DNA of 22,163 bases, from the NCBI GenBank assembly GCA_050701115.1, contig JBOHER010000247.1, forward strand, positions 1 through 22,163, given 5' to 3'. This stretch comes from JBOHER01 sp050701115. Its GTDB lineage: Bacteria > Actinomycetota > Actinomycetes > Mycobacteriales > Pseudonocardiaceae. The position numbers were made by a program, and so were the translations under genes. The notes under the pieces were generated by a model that did not search any database, was not told the DNA's origin, and saw nothing but the letters and a program-made list of their open reading frames with translations. The first letter of the stretch is position 1. Every line of letters begins with the position of its first letter. Of the stretch, positions 8,106 through 15,173 are shown piece after piece.

Positions 8106-9101
8106 ATGAACGCCGGCACGCTCAGACAGCTCACCCAAGCCGTCCGACGGCCAACACGCGACACGCGGGGGCCGGCCGCCGCTTCCGAGCGGCCGGCCCC
8201 GACCCAGGGATTCCGGCTCCCCAAGGGCCGCAGCCAACTCGGTGCCTGGGTGCTGATGATGCCCACACTGTTCGCGCTGCTCCTGATGACCGTCGTCCCG
8301 GCCATCTACATTCTCCGGGCCAGTTTCCGCAACGAGACCCTGCTCGGCGCGGGCGGGAACTGGGTGTGGCTCGAAAACTACCAGTTCGTCCTCACCGATC
8401 CGACCGTCCGGCACAGCCTTGTGGTCACCCTGTCCTTCGTCGGGGTGGCGGTCGCATTGCAGCTCTTCCTCGGCCTGCTGCTCGCCCTACCCTTGGTTGC
8501 GCGCACCAGGGCGAACACCATCGCTACCACACTCTTGCTCCTACCGTTCGCGGTTACTCCCGCGGTCTCGGCCTTGATCGCGCAGCAGCTGCTCAACCCG
8601 AACAGCGGCTGGATCAACTACTACCTCGGCAAGCTCGGCGTGCCGAGCGGCATCGAGTGGCTCAGCGACCCCTCGACCGCCTGGATCGCCCTCATCGGGC
8701 TCGACACCTGGCAGTGGACCCCGTTCGTCGCGTTGATCCTGATCGCGGGCCTGCAATCCGTGCCGCAAGAGCCGCTCGAAGCGGCGGCGATCGACGGCGC
8801 CAACCGCTGGCAGACCTTCCGGCACGTGGTCCTGCCCCAGCTGATGCCGTTCATCGCGATCGCCCTCGTACTGCGTGTGATTCAGGCGTTCAAGACCTTC
8901 GACACCTTCAAGGTGCTCACCAACGGCGGCCCAGGAGAGTCAACCGAAATCATCAACCTCGGCATCCATCGAGTGGCCCTGCAGAGCTTCCGCATCGGTG
9001 CGGCCTCCGCTACCGCGGTGCTCTTCCTGATCGTCCTGTCCCTGCTCGTCCCCGCCCTCCTCCGTGCGGTGGGGCGCCACGCCGAGCCCGAGGAGGCCTG
9101 A
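8106..9101 (+). CDS. CUT1 ABC permease, MalF/UgpA type
   Basis: A 331-residue inner-membrane permease. About 40 charged, Pro-rich cytoplasmic residues lead into six hydrophobic segments, roughly at 47-71, 104-132, 138-162, 193-216, 246-266 and 295-320. The ATPase-contacting EAA loop is EAAAIDGANRW (225-235), followed by TFRHVVLPQLMP. NGGPGESTEI before the last helix is characteristic of the MalF-like partner. AGGAA sits just upstream of the ATG. The stop codon shares one base with the start of the next permease (TGATG), indicating coupled synthesis of the heterodimer. Confidence 0.92.
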   Translation: MNAGTLRQLTQAVRRPTRDTRGPAAASERPAPTQGFRLPKGRSQLGAWVLMMPTLFALLLMTVVPAIYILRASFRNETLLGAGGNWVWLENYQFVLTDPTVRHSLVVTLSFVGVAVALQLFLGLLLALPLVARTRANTIATTLLLLPFAVTPAVSALIAQQLLNPNSGWINYYLGKLGVPSGIEWLSDPSTAWIALIGLDTWQWTPFVALILIAGLQSVPQEPLEAAAIDGANRWQTFRHVVLPQLMPFIAIALVLRVIQAFKTFDTFKVLTNGGPGESTEIINLGIHRVALQSFRIGAASATAVLFLIVLSLLVPALLRAVGRHAEPEEA

Positions 9102-9958
9102 TGCACATCTCCAGGTCCACCACCGTCGGTGACCGAGTGCCACGCGCCCTCGGCCGCGGCCTGATGTGGCTGTGGCTGCTGCTGGCCATGGTTCCGCTCG
9201 TCTTCATGGTCAGCACGTCGTTCAAGCCGGACGGCATCGCCAAGAACCTGCCGCCGGAGTGGCTGTTCCGCCCGACCCTCGAGCACTACCGAGGCGTCAT
9301 CACCGGCGCAGCGGGCAGCTCAGTCGGGTACGACCGGCTGCTCTTCAATAGTCTGGCCGTCACCACCGGTGCGACCCTGCTCACCATTGCCCTGGCCGTT
9401 CCCGCCGCCTACGCCCTGTCGATGCGCCACTTCCGGGCCCGCAAGGGGCTGTCCGGATGGATCTTGTCGACCTACATGTTCCCGCCGATCGTGGCCGTCA
9501 TCCCGGTCTTCATCTTCGCCGGCCGCCTCGGCGTGATCGACACCTACCCGGTCCTCATCGTTCCGTACGCGGCGTTCAACCTGCCCATCGCCGTGTGGAT
9601 CTTGCGCAGTTCGATCCTGCAGATCCCCTTCGAGATCCAAGAAGCAGCGATGGTGGACGGTGCCTCGCGCTGGCGCATCTTGCGCACCGTCATCTGGCCG
9701 CTACTCATGCCATCGGTGGCCACCGTCGCGATCCTGTCGGCGATCCTGTCCTGGAACGAATTCCTGTTCGCGCTGTCGTTGACCAGGGCAGCGGCCAAGA
9801 CCGGACCGGTCGGCGTTCTGGAGTTCACCGGAATGTTCGGCACCCAGTGGGGCAGCCTCACCGCCGCGGGCACTGTGATCATCGCGCCGATCGTCGTGCT
9901 CACCCTCGTCCTGCGCCGTAGAATCGTCTCCGGACTCACCTTCGGCGCGGTGAAGTAG
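9101..9958 (+). CDS. CUT1 ABC permease, MalG/UgpE type
   Basis: A 285-residue inner-membrane permease, partner of the protein at 8106-9101. It has the MalG-like beginning (hydrophobic helix at 21-37, then STSFKPDG), six predicted membrane helices, and the EAA loop EAAMVDGASRW (181-191) followed by RTVIWPLLMP. SWNEFLFAL near the C-terminus is diagnostic for this partner. The protein ends LTFGAVK, a typical MalG-family terminus. The ATG at 9101 overlaps the preceding stop, with GGAGG ending five bases upstream, inside the preceding gene. Confidence 0.92.
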   Translation: MHISRSTTVGDRVPRALGRGLMWLWLLLAMVPLVFMVSTSFKPDGIAKNLPPEWLFRPTLEHYRGVITGAAGSSVGYDRLLFNSLAVTTGATLLTIALAVPAAYALSMRHFRARKGLSGWILSTYMFPPIVAVIPVFIFAGRLGVIDTYPVLIVPYAAFNLPIAVWILRSSILQIPFEIQEAAMVDGASRWRILRTVIWPLLMPSVATVAILSAILSWNEFLFALSLTRAAAKTGPVGVLEFTGMFGTQWGSLTAAGTVIIAPIVVLTLVLRRRIVSGLTFGAVK

Positions 9959-9986
9959 TTGCCACATCGGAGACAAGGAGGTCCAC

Positions 9987-11033
9987 ATGCAAGCCGTACT
10001 GTTGCCCGGCGATCGCGCTGTCGAGATCGTCGAGCGCGACACCCCGCGCCCCGGCCCGGGCGAAGTGCTCATCCGCACCCGCGCCTCGGCGATCTGCCGC
10101 AGCGACATGAGTCTCTACCTCGGCAGCCCTATCGTCGGCGGCGATTCCGCCGGCCAGGGAGTTGTCGTGCCCGGGCATGAGCCGGCCGGCGAGATCGCCG
10201 AACTCGGCCCTGGGGTGGAGGACCTACGCGTGGGAGATCGGGTCACCGCCTACCTCGCTCTCGGCTGCAACCGATGTGAGCATTGTCTGAGCGGTTACCT
10301 GATGCTCTGCAACCAGTGGAAATGCCTCGGCTTCGACGTCGACGGTGGGGACGCGGACTACTTCGTCCTCCCGGCCCGCAACGCCTTGCCGCTGCCCGAC
10401 GAGATGTCGTTCGTCACCGGTGCCCTCATGACCGACATGATCGGCACCCAGTACCACACGCAGAAGGTGCTCAGCGTACGCAGCGGCCAGACCCTGGCGG
10501 TCTTCGGCCTCGGGCCGATGGGTGCTGCGGCAGTGATGATCGGAACCGCGCTCGGTGCCGATGTCATCGCTGTCGACATCCTCGACGCACGCCTTGAACT
10601 GGCCGCGGAGATCGGCGCGGCGACGACGATCAACAGCTCGACAGAGGATCCGGTGAAGGCGATCAGGGAGTTGACGCAGGGCCGCGGCGTCGACGCAGCG
10701 ATCGACTGCTCCGGGGCGCCCCCGGCGCAGAACGCCGCACTCGACGTGGCGCGCAAGCGGGGCTCGGTCGCATTCGTAGGCGAATCCCGCGCCACCGAGA
10801 TCAACCCCAGCGACCAGATTCTCCGCAAGCTGCTCACCGTCGTGGGGGGCTGGTACTTCCCGCTGGCCGAGTGGGACGAGATCACGCGCTTCGTGATCCG
10901 GCACGACCTGTCCGTGCAGAGGCTGGTCACCCACCGCTTCCCGATCGACCAGGCGCCGGAAGCTTTCCGCGCCTTCGACCAGCGTGAGACCGAGAAGGCT
11001 GTATTCATCTGGGACGGCCCGGCCACGCACTAA
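9987..11033 (+). CDS. Zinc-dependent medium-chain alcohol/polyol dehydrogenase
   Basis: A 348-residue MDR-superfamily dehydrogenase, cytosolic and NAD(P)-dependent. Catalytic zinc ligands are visible: Cys37 in AICRSD and the GHE pair His64-Glu65. Structural zinc cysteines are 94, 97, 100 and 108 in the pattern CxxCxxCx7C. The Rossmann motif GLGPMGA is at 174-180, with Asp197 at the end of the following strand, favouring NAD over NADP. Its closest overall feel is sorbitol, threonine or L-idonate dehydrogenases. The role is oxidising a hydroxyl of the imported sugar or polyol or of a pathway intermediate. AAGGAGGT lies five bases before the ATG. It interrupts the ABC module, separating permeases from their ATPase. 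Confidence 0.9.
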   Translation: MQAVLLPGDRAVEIVERDTPRPGPGEVLIRTRASAICRSDMSLYLGSPIVGGDSAGQGVVVPGHEPAGEIAELGPGVEDLRVGDRVTAYLALGCNRCEHCLSGYLMLCNQWKCLGFDVDGGDADYFVLPARNALPLPDEMSFVTGALMTDMIGTQYHTQKVLSVRSGQTLAVFGLGPMGAAAVMIGTALGADVIAVDILDARLELAAEIGAATTINSSTEDPVKAIRELTQGRGVDAAIDCSGAPPAQNAALDVARKRGSVAFVGESRATEINPSDQILRKLLTVVGGWYFPLAEWDEITRFVIRHDLSVQRLVTHRFPIDQAPEAFRAFDQRETEKAVFIWDGPATH

Positions 11034-11039
11034 GACGAC

Positions 11040-11062
11040 TCCGGCGACCGTATGCCGCCGGA
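11040..11062 (+). promoter_or_regulatory. Intercistronic hairpin before the third TIM-barrel gene
   Basis: TCCGGCG and CGCCGGA are perfect 7-base arms around a 9-base loop, occupying most of the 47-base gap after the dehydrogenase gene and ending just before the ribosome-binding region GAGGTGAGGAG. Without a T run it is probably a stabiliser or translation-tuning element rather than a terminator. This is inference. Confidence 0.35.
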
Positions 11063-11080
11063 TGAGGTGAGGAGACGACT

Positions 11081-11932
11081 GTGTTCCGTTACACCGCGGA
11101 GATACTGCCCTACCACGACTTCCCGCTCGAGGTGGCCGTCCGCGAGCTCGCGCGGCTCGGCTTCACCGAGGTCAACCTGTGGACCTCGGCCCAACCGCTG
11201 GCCTCCCACGTCAACCCCGGCGACGACCCGGCCCGCATTCTGGCGACCCTCGACCGGTATGGAATGCGACCCTGTGGGCTGACCATGTACGGCAAGACGC
11301 AGGACGAGGTGCTCGAGCGCATCGACTTCGCGCGCGAACTCGGGATCGACACCATCATCTTCGACTGTGAGGCAAACTACCCCGACTTCGTCGGTAAGTA
11401 CCTTCCCCCGCTGGTCGAGGCCGCCGCGCGCAACGGCGTGCGTATCGCCGTCGAAAACCACCTCACCGTTCCCTTCACCTCCGACTTCGAATCCGGCGGG
11501 CACGAGGAGAAGCGCTGGGACGAAGGGGTCGACACGCTCGCTCAGATCACGCGGCTCGTCACCGACATCGACCACCCGAATCTGGGCGTCTGCCTGGCGC
11601 CACCTCACCTCTGGGTGATGGGAGAGACGATCAGCGCGGCGATCGCCTTGCTCGCCGAGCGCAAACGGCTCTTCTACTACTACGTCTGGGACGTCGACCG
11701 CGACTATCAGCATGGCGTCGACGGGCTCAACTTCGGGCCTGGCGAGAAGCAACTGCCGCGACCTGACGGCACGCTGGACCACGTCGTGCCGTTGGGCGCA
11801 CTCAAGCGGGTCGGCTACCAGGGCGCGGCGAGCCTGAAGTGCCACGGCACCGCGGGCTGGTCCCTGGACAAGGTGACGAGTGAACTCTCCAAGTCCGATG
11901 CCTACATCCGCTCCTGCCTGCAGCAGATCTGA
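11081..11932 (+). CDS. TIM-barrel protein of the isomerase/epimerase family with degenerate metal site
   Basis: A 283-residue xylose-isomerase-like TIM barrel, starting at GTG behind GGTGAGGAGACGACT. The fold is recognisable: the first strand region FRYTAEILPYHDF, repeated beta-alpha units, VENHL with Glu125, and CLAPPHLWVMG at 171-181. Compared with the two other barrels in this operon, the metal Asp is Ala173 (LAPPHL against FDPSHL), the HxxxKD strand is YYYVWDVDRD with no matching His, and the last Glu is Lys253 (SLKCHGTAGW against SVEHED). Only Glu125 and His176 remain. It may be a metal-independent enzyme, a ligand-binding protein or a distinct subfamily. It sits 12 bases before the ATPase gene. 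Family call is firm; activity is unknown. Confidence 0.78.
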   Translation: MFRYTAEILPYHDFPLEVAVRELARLGFTEVNLWTSAQPLASHVNPGDDPARILATLDRYGMRPCGLTMYGKTQDEVLERIDFARELGIDTIIFDCEANYPDFVGKYLPPLVEAAARNGVRIAVENHLTVPFTSDFESGGHEEKRWDEGVDTLAQITRLVTDIDHPNLGVCLAPPHLWVMGETISAAIALLAERKRLFYYYVWDVDRDYQHGVDGLNFGPGEKQLPRPDGTLDHVVPLGALKRVGYQGAASLKCHGTAGWSLDKVTSELSKSDAYIRSCLQQI

Positions 11933-11944
11933 GGAGGTAACCCG

Positions 11945-13048
<1,104 letters not shown>

Positions 13049-13174
13049 ACGATGGTGACCCCTTGGATGCAGCCCGCCACGACGAACGCGTCAACCAGGC
13101 CACCGCCGAGGCTTTCAACGAGCGCGCCCGCAGCGACTACTCGACCAAGCTGACTCGGCCGATCACGAGGTTCA

Positions 13175-13199
13175 GAACGAGCCGGGAACCGGCTCGTTC
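13175..13199 (+). terminator. Perfect 11-bp hairpin downstream of the + operon
   Basis: GAACGAGCCGG, loop GAA, then CCGGCTCGTTC: a perfect 11-bp stem 127 bases after the ATPase stop. It is followed by CAAGTGGG, without a T run. In high-GC actinomycetes such U-less hairpins are often taken as terminators. It is the first strong structure after the operon and symmetric, so it could act on either strand. Confidence 0.45.
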
Positions 13200-13326
13200 C
13201 AAGTGGGCGCGGAAGCACCCAAGCTCGCCGGCAAAGCACACCCACAGCAAGCGCACGCCGCCCAGCACCGCGGCGAGCGGCCCGCCCCCGCGGCCGAGGA
13301 CGAACGCTGCCGCGCACCCGCGACAA

Positions 13327-13340
13327 CCGGCCTTGGCCGG
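13327..13340. repeat. Short GC-rich palindrome
   Basis: CCGGCC-TT-GGCCGG is a perfect 6-base inverted repeat with a two-base centre, 24 bases before the stronger hairpin at 13364-13382. It may be part of a termination region; no specific role can be assigned. Confidence 0.3.
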
Positions 13341-13363
13341 GCGACGATCGTGAACTCCTGGTG

Positions 13364-13390
13364 GGCTGTGGCGCCCACAGCCTGGTTCTT
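13364..13390 (+). terminator. Candidate Rho-independent terminator
   Basis: GGCTGTGG, loop CGC, CCACAGCC forms a perfect 8-bp stem at 13364-13382, directly followed by TGGTTCTT (13383-13390). Stem plus a T-rich tail on the + strand is the most terminator-like arrangement in this gap. It would stop + strand read-through into the converging genes. The stem itself could equally work for the - strand XRE gene ending at 13402. Confidence 0.5.
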
Positions 13391-13401
13391 GGCGTGACTT
13401 T

Positions 13402-13683
13402 CTATGCAGTCGCTCGCCTGGGCGCAGAGTGGTGCTGGTCGGCGGAGCGGGAGGGCAGGCGAAGAGTCACGTCGGTGTCGTCGAGTGAGGCGACCAGGCG
13501 CACTGTGCCGCCCAAGGCACCAACGTAGGCGCGCACGCTGGCGATGGTGAGCGTGTCCACGCCGCCGCGTTCCATCGCGCTGACCCTCGCCTGGGAGACA
13601 CCCATTGCCCCCGCGACCCGGGTCTGTGTCATGCCGGTCTGGTGCCGGAGCTCGGCAATGGCGGCCGCCGGCCACGTGCGCAT
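13402..13683 (-). CDS. Orphan XRE-family helix-turn-helix protein, possibly 5'-frameshifted
   Basis: A 93-residue reading frame with an XRE/Cro helix-turn-helix: IAELRHQTGMTQTRVAGAMG, then VSQARVSAMERGGVDTLTIASVRAYVGALGG. This matches the antitoxin-like group (HigA type) with a C-terminal strand VRLVASLDDTDVTL. The protein would bind an operator, probably its own. The ATG at 13683 has no good ribosome-binding site. A coding-like stretch GQITEEGIAAARAAQDA immediately upstream (about 13679-13747) is in another frame. Homologous proteins often carry such an N-terminal helix, so the gene has probably lost its true start by a frameshift. No toxin gene accompanies it. It is likely a relic, though the DNA-binding domain is intact. 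Confidence 0.55.
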   Translation of the reverse strand: MRTWPAAAIAELRHQTGMTQTRVAGAMGVSQARVSAMERGGVDTLTIASVRAYVGALGGTVRLVASLDDTDVTLRLPSRSADQHHSAPRRATA

Positions 13684-13753
13684 CCTGCGCGGCGCGAGCG
13701 GCGGCGATGCCCTCCTCGGTGATCTGCCCGCGCTTGAGGGCTCGACCGCCGAG

Positions 13754-13831
13754 CTGGCGTCGCGCTGTCAGAAACTCCGCCACCCGATCGGCAGTCAGCT
13801 CCGGCAGCGACAGATCCTCGTCCTGCAGCCA
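13754..13831 (-). pseudogene. Tyrosine recombinase N-terminal fragment (second piece)
   Basis: On the - strand, a 26-codon stretch beginning WLQDEDLSLPELTADRV and ending AEFLTARRQ resembles the SAM-like DNA-binding domain found at the start of tyrosine-type site-specific integrases in actinobacteria. Neither the catalytic domain nor a plausible start is present. It is in the frame that upstream carries SPNTIKA (13946-13966), but the intervening sequence does not resemble an integrase, so it may come from a different recombinase gene. Identification is by remembered family pattern. Confidence 0.4.
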
Positions 13832-13945
13832 GTTCCCAGGTGACGCAGCAACTCGACGTGCGCCCTGGCTGCCCGCTCCGAGTAAGGGTGGGTCACTCGC
13901 CGGGAACGCAGGGCCGATGAAATCCAATATCAGGGCTCGCAACCG

Positions 13946-14043
13946 GGCCTTGATCGTGTTCGGGGAACCGTTCGATGGCCGACAAGTAGGCCAAGAACCG
14001 TTCGACCCGGCTCGACAGGCACGTGATCGTCGCCGAGCAACGT
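13946..14043 (-). pseudogene. Tyrosine recombinase 5' remnant with two 1-base frameshifts
   Basis: Three consecutive pieces in three frames on the - strand join into one integrase-like N-terminus: TLLGDDHVPVEP (14008-14043), VERFLAYLSAIER (13968-14006) and SPNTIKA (13946-13966). Each junction skips one base, at 14007 (in a GGG run) and 13967 (in a TT pair). The joined segment is the familiar start of the phage-integrase N-terminal domain, in which SPNTIKAY normally continues into a helix. After IKA the similarity stops. This is a dead, truncated recombinase; the catalytic Arg/His/Tyr domain is absent. Confidence 0.5.
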
Positions 14044-14160
14044 CCACGGCTCGGCTCGGCTCCCGAGCCCGGCATGAGGACCCGTCCGACATCGGGCTCG
14101 CGCCCGGCTCAGCCGGGGAGCTCGGTCCGCCAGGAGTGCTGTGGGCGCCACCCGAGGTCG

Positions 14161-15056
14161 CGCCGCGCCTTCGCAGCCGTCGTACACGTAGTCTCCGTTG
14201 GCCCGCTTGGCATCAGAGCCGAAGTTGTACGCGTAGACGTTGAGGTACTGGGCCGTCTGAGACTCACCCGTGGCGAACGCCGTCTTCACCTTGTACCCGC
14301 GCAGGGGGATGTTCTTGCCCTCACCGCGAGACAGCGCGCCCACCTGGCTGATGATGTCCCACGCGAGGCCGTTCCCATACAGCTTCGAAGTGTTCTCGTC
14401 GTAGCCCGTCTGGCCGGGAAGCAGTCCGCACGTCTGCTCGGAGGGAGGCAGCGGGTTGGCCATCGACAGCGAGCCGTATCGCTCGGCATCAAAGCGCTTC
14501 AGGGCTGCGATCGAGATCGGCTTGACCGTCACAGCGACCCAAATGTCCCCGTCGCGCATGACCTTCTCCTGGACCGTCGGCCACTGCACCTCGACGTCCC
14601 ACCGCCGCGAGGGGTTGTTCAGCTCGACCCACACGTTACCGCCGAACTTGCTGTGCTTGACGGGCCGCCGGACGACGATTCTGGTGGCGTAAGGCGCGTT
14701 CGAGGTCTGGATGCGCGGCTTGGTGGCCTCGCCGTCGGAGCCCCAGTCGTAGACGTTGGCCTTCCCTCGCACGAAGTACTCCTCGAGGGTATAGGCGTAG
14801 GCGGCGAGATCGGTGCCCTCCGCTGTGAACGGGTACGACTTGCTCGTGATCGGATCGGCCCCGTCACGGCGGGAACCGATGTGCCCGGTGTCGACGGCCC
14901 GCGGTGATCCGGCGGCGACTGGACCGGTGGTGCATGTGTATCGGCGCCCACGGCGACTCGTTGTCCGCCGACTCCGATGGCTGCGGCCGCGATGACGCAA
15001 CCGGCCAGGCGCAGACGTGGCGAGACGAGATGAACCCTAACGTTCCATAACCTCAC
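14161..15056 (-). pseudogene. Exported alpha/beta hydrolase (PF20091-like), frameshifted and truncated
   Basis: A signal-peptide-like N-terminus (GTG at 15056; hydrophobic LRLAGCVIAAAAIGVGG) runs into PAVTGPI. The reading then changes frame and continues as TSKSYPFTAEG, EEYFVRGKANVYDW, ELNNPSRRWDVEVQW and KTAFATGESQTAQYLNVYAY. This resembles the large secreted alpha/beta hydrolase domain family; GESQT (14254-14268) is the nucleophile elbow. A tandem GATCG-GATCG (14848-14857) sits exactly at the frame change. Removing one copy would restore GPITSKSYPF. Similarity ends near YVYDGCEGAA (about 14161), before the expected acid and His residues, and recombinase remnants follow. About 300 of an expected 450-500 residues remain. 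The GTG start is uncertain because AGAGGAG abuts it. Confidence 0.65.
14848..14857. repeat. 5-base tandem duplication causing a frameshift
   Basis: GATCG occurs twice in direct succession on the + strand. On the - strand the duplication separates the two frames of the hydrolase pseudogene, and deleting one unit rejoins them as GPITSKSYPF. This is a direct reading of the sequence; whether it is a biological mutation or an assembly error cannot be told here. Confidence 0.7.
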
Positions 15057-15069
15057 TCCTCTGGTGCTG
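15021..15069 (-). promoter_or_regulatory. Leader element copy 1 (hydrolase 5' region)
   Basis: Read on the - strand: CAGCACCAGAG, an 8-base spacer, TTATGGAACG, TTAGGG, then TTCATCTCGTCTCG. The same series occurs at 22090-22134 on the - strand: CAGCATCAGAG, TTATGTAACG, TAGG, TTCCCTCGTCTCG. By eye about three quarters of the positions agree with small gaps. Weaker similarity continues on both sides, with TTCA..CCTG..GACA to the right on the + strand and a common TGCGGCCGC to the left. It overlaps the assigned GTG start of the hydrolase, so part of it may be coding. Its position suggests a promoter or operator shared with the oxidoreductase operon. Confidence 0.5.
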
Positions 15070-15096
15070 ATTGGCGAGTTTCACCTGCTGACAGAT

Positions 15097-15123
15097 GGCA
15101 CGTCGGTCTCCCGAGTAGGTGCC
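15097..15123 (-). terminator. Weak hairpin after the - strand ABC operon
   Basis: Outer arms GGCAC and GTGCC enclose inner arms TCGG and CCGA with loop TCTC and a small internal bulge, 51 bases past the ATPase stop. No T run follows on the - strand. It is the only clear fold in this 117-base gap and is a possible terminator for the operon from 21871 to 15174. Confidence 0.3.
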
Positions 15124-15173
15124 ACGGGCTTCGCAGCATTCAGTGCCGGAGTAGTCGGACGCTGCGATGTCCT

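Larger units (their letters stand above)
13049..13401. other. Degraded intergenic region with coding-like fragments
   Basis: These 353 bases follow the + strand operon and contain no complete gene I can support. From about 13063 to 13170 the + strand frame beginning DAARHDERVNQATAEAF has strong C/G bias at third positions, like a real gene fragment, but has no clear start and no family I recognise. A second + frame, reading GTGSFQVGAEAPKLAGK from about 13186 to the TGA at 13396-13398, is also moderately biased and ends ATIVNSWWAVAPTAWFLA. The change of frame falls at the hairpin at 13175-13199. Palindromes at 13175-13199, 13327-13340 and 13364-13382 lie within. It probably represents remnants of lost genes plus transcription-termination structure. 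Confidence 0.45.

Noticed and set aside
13049..15173. Active integrated element with attachment sites
   Set aside because: No intact recombinase, no tRNA and no convincing terminal repeats at this junction; only decayed fragments are present.
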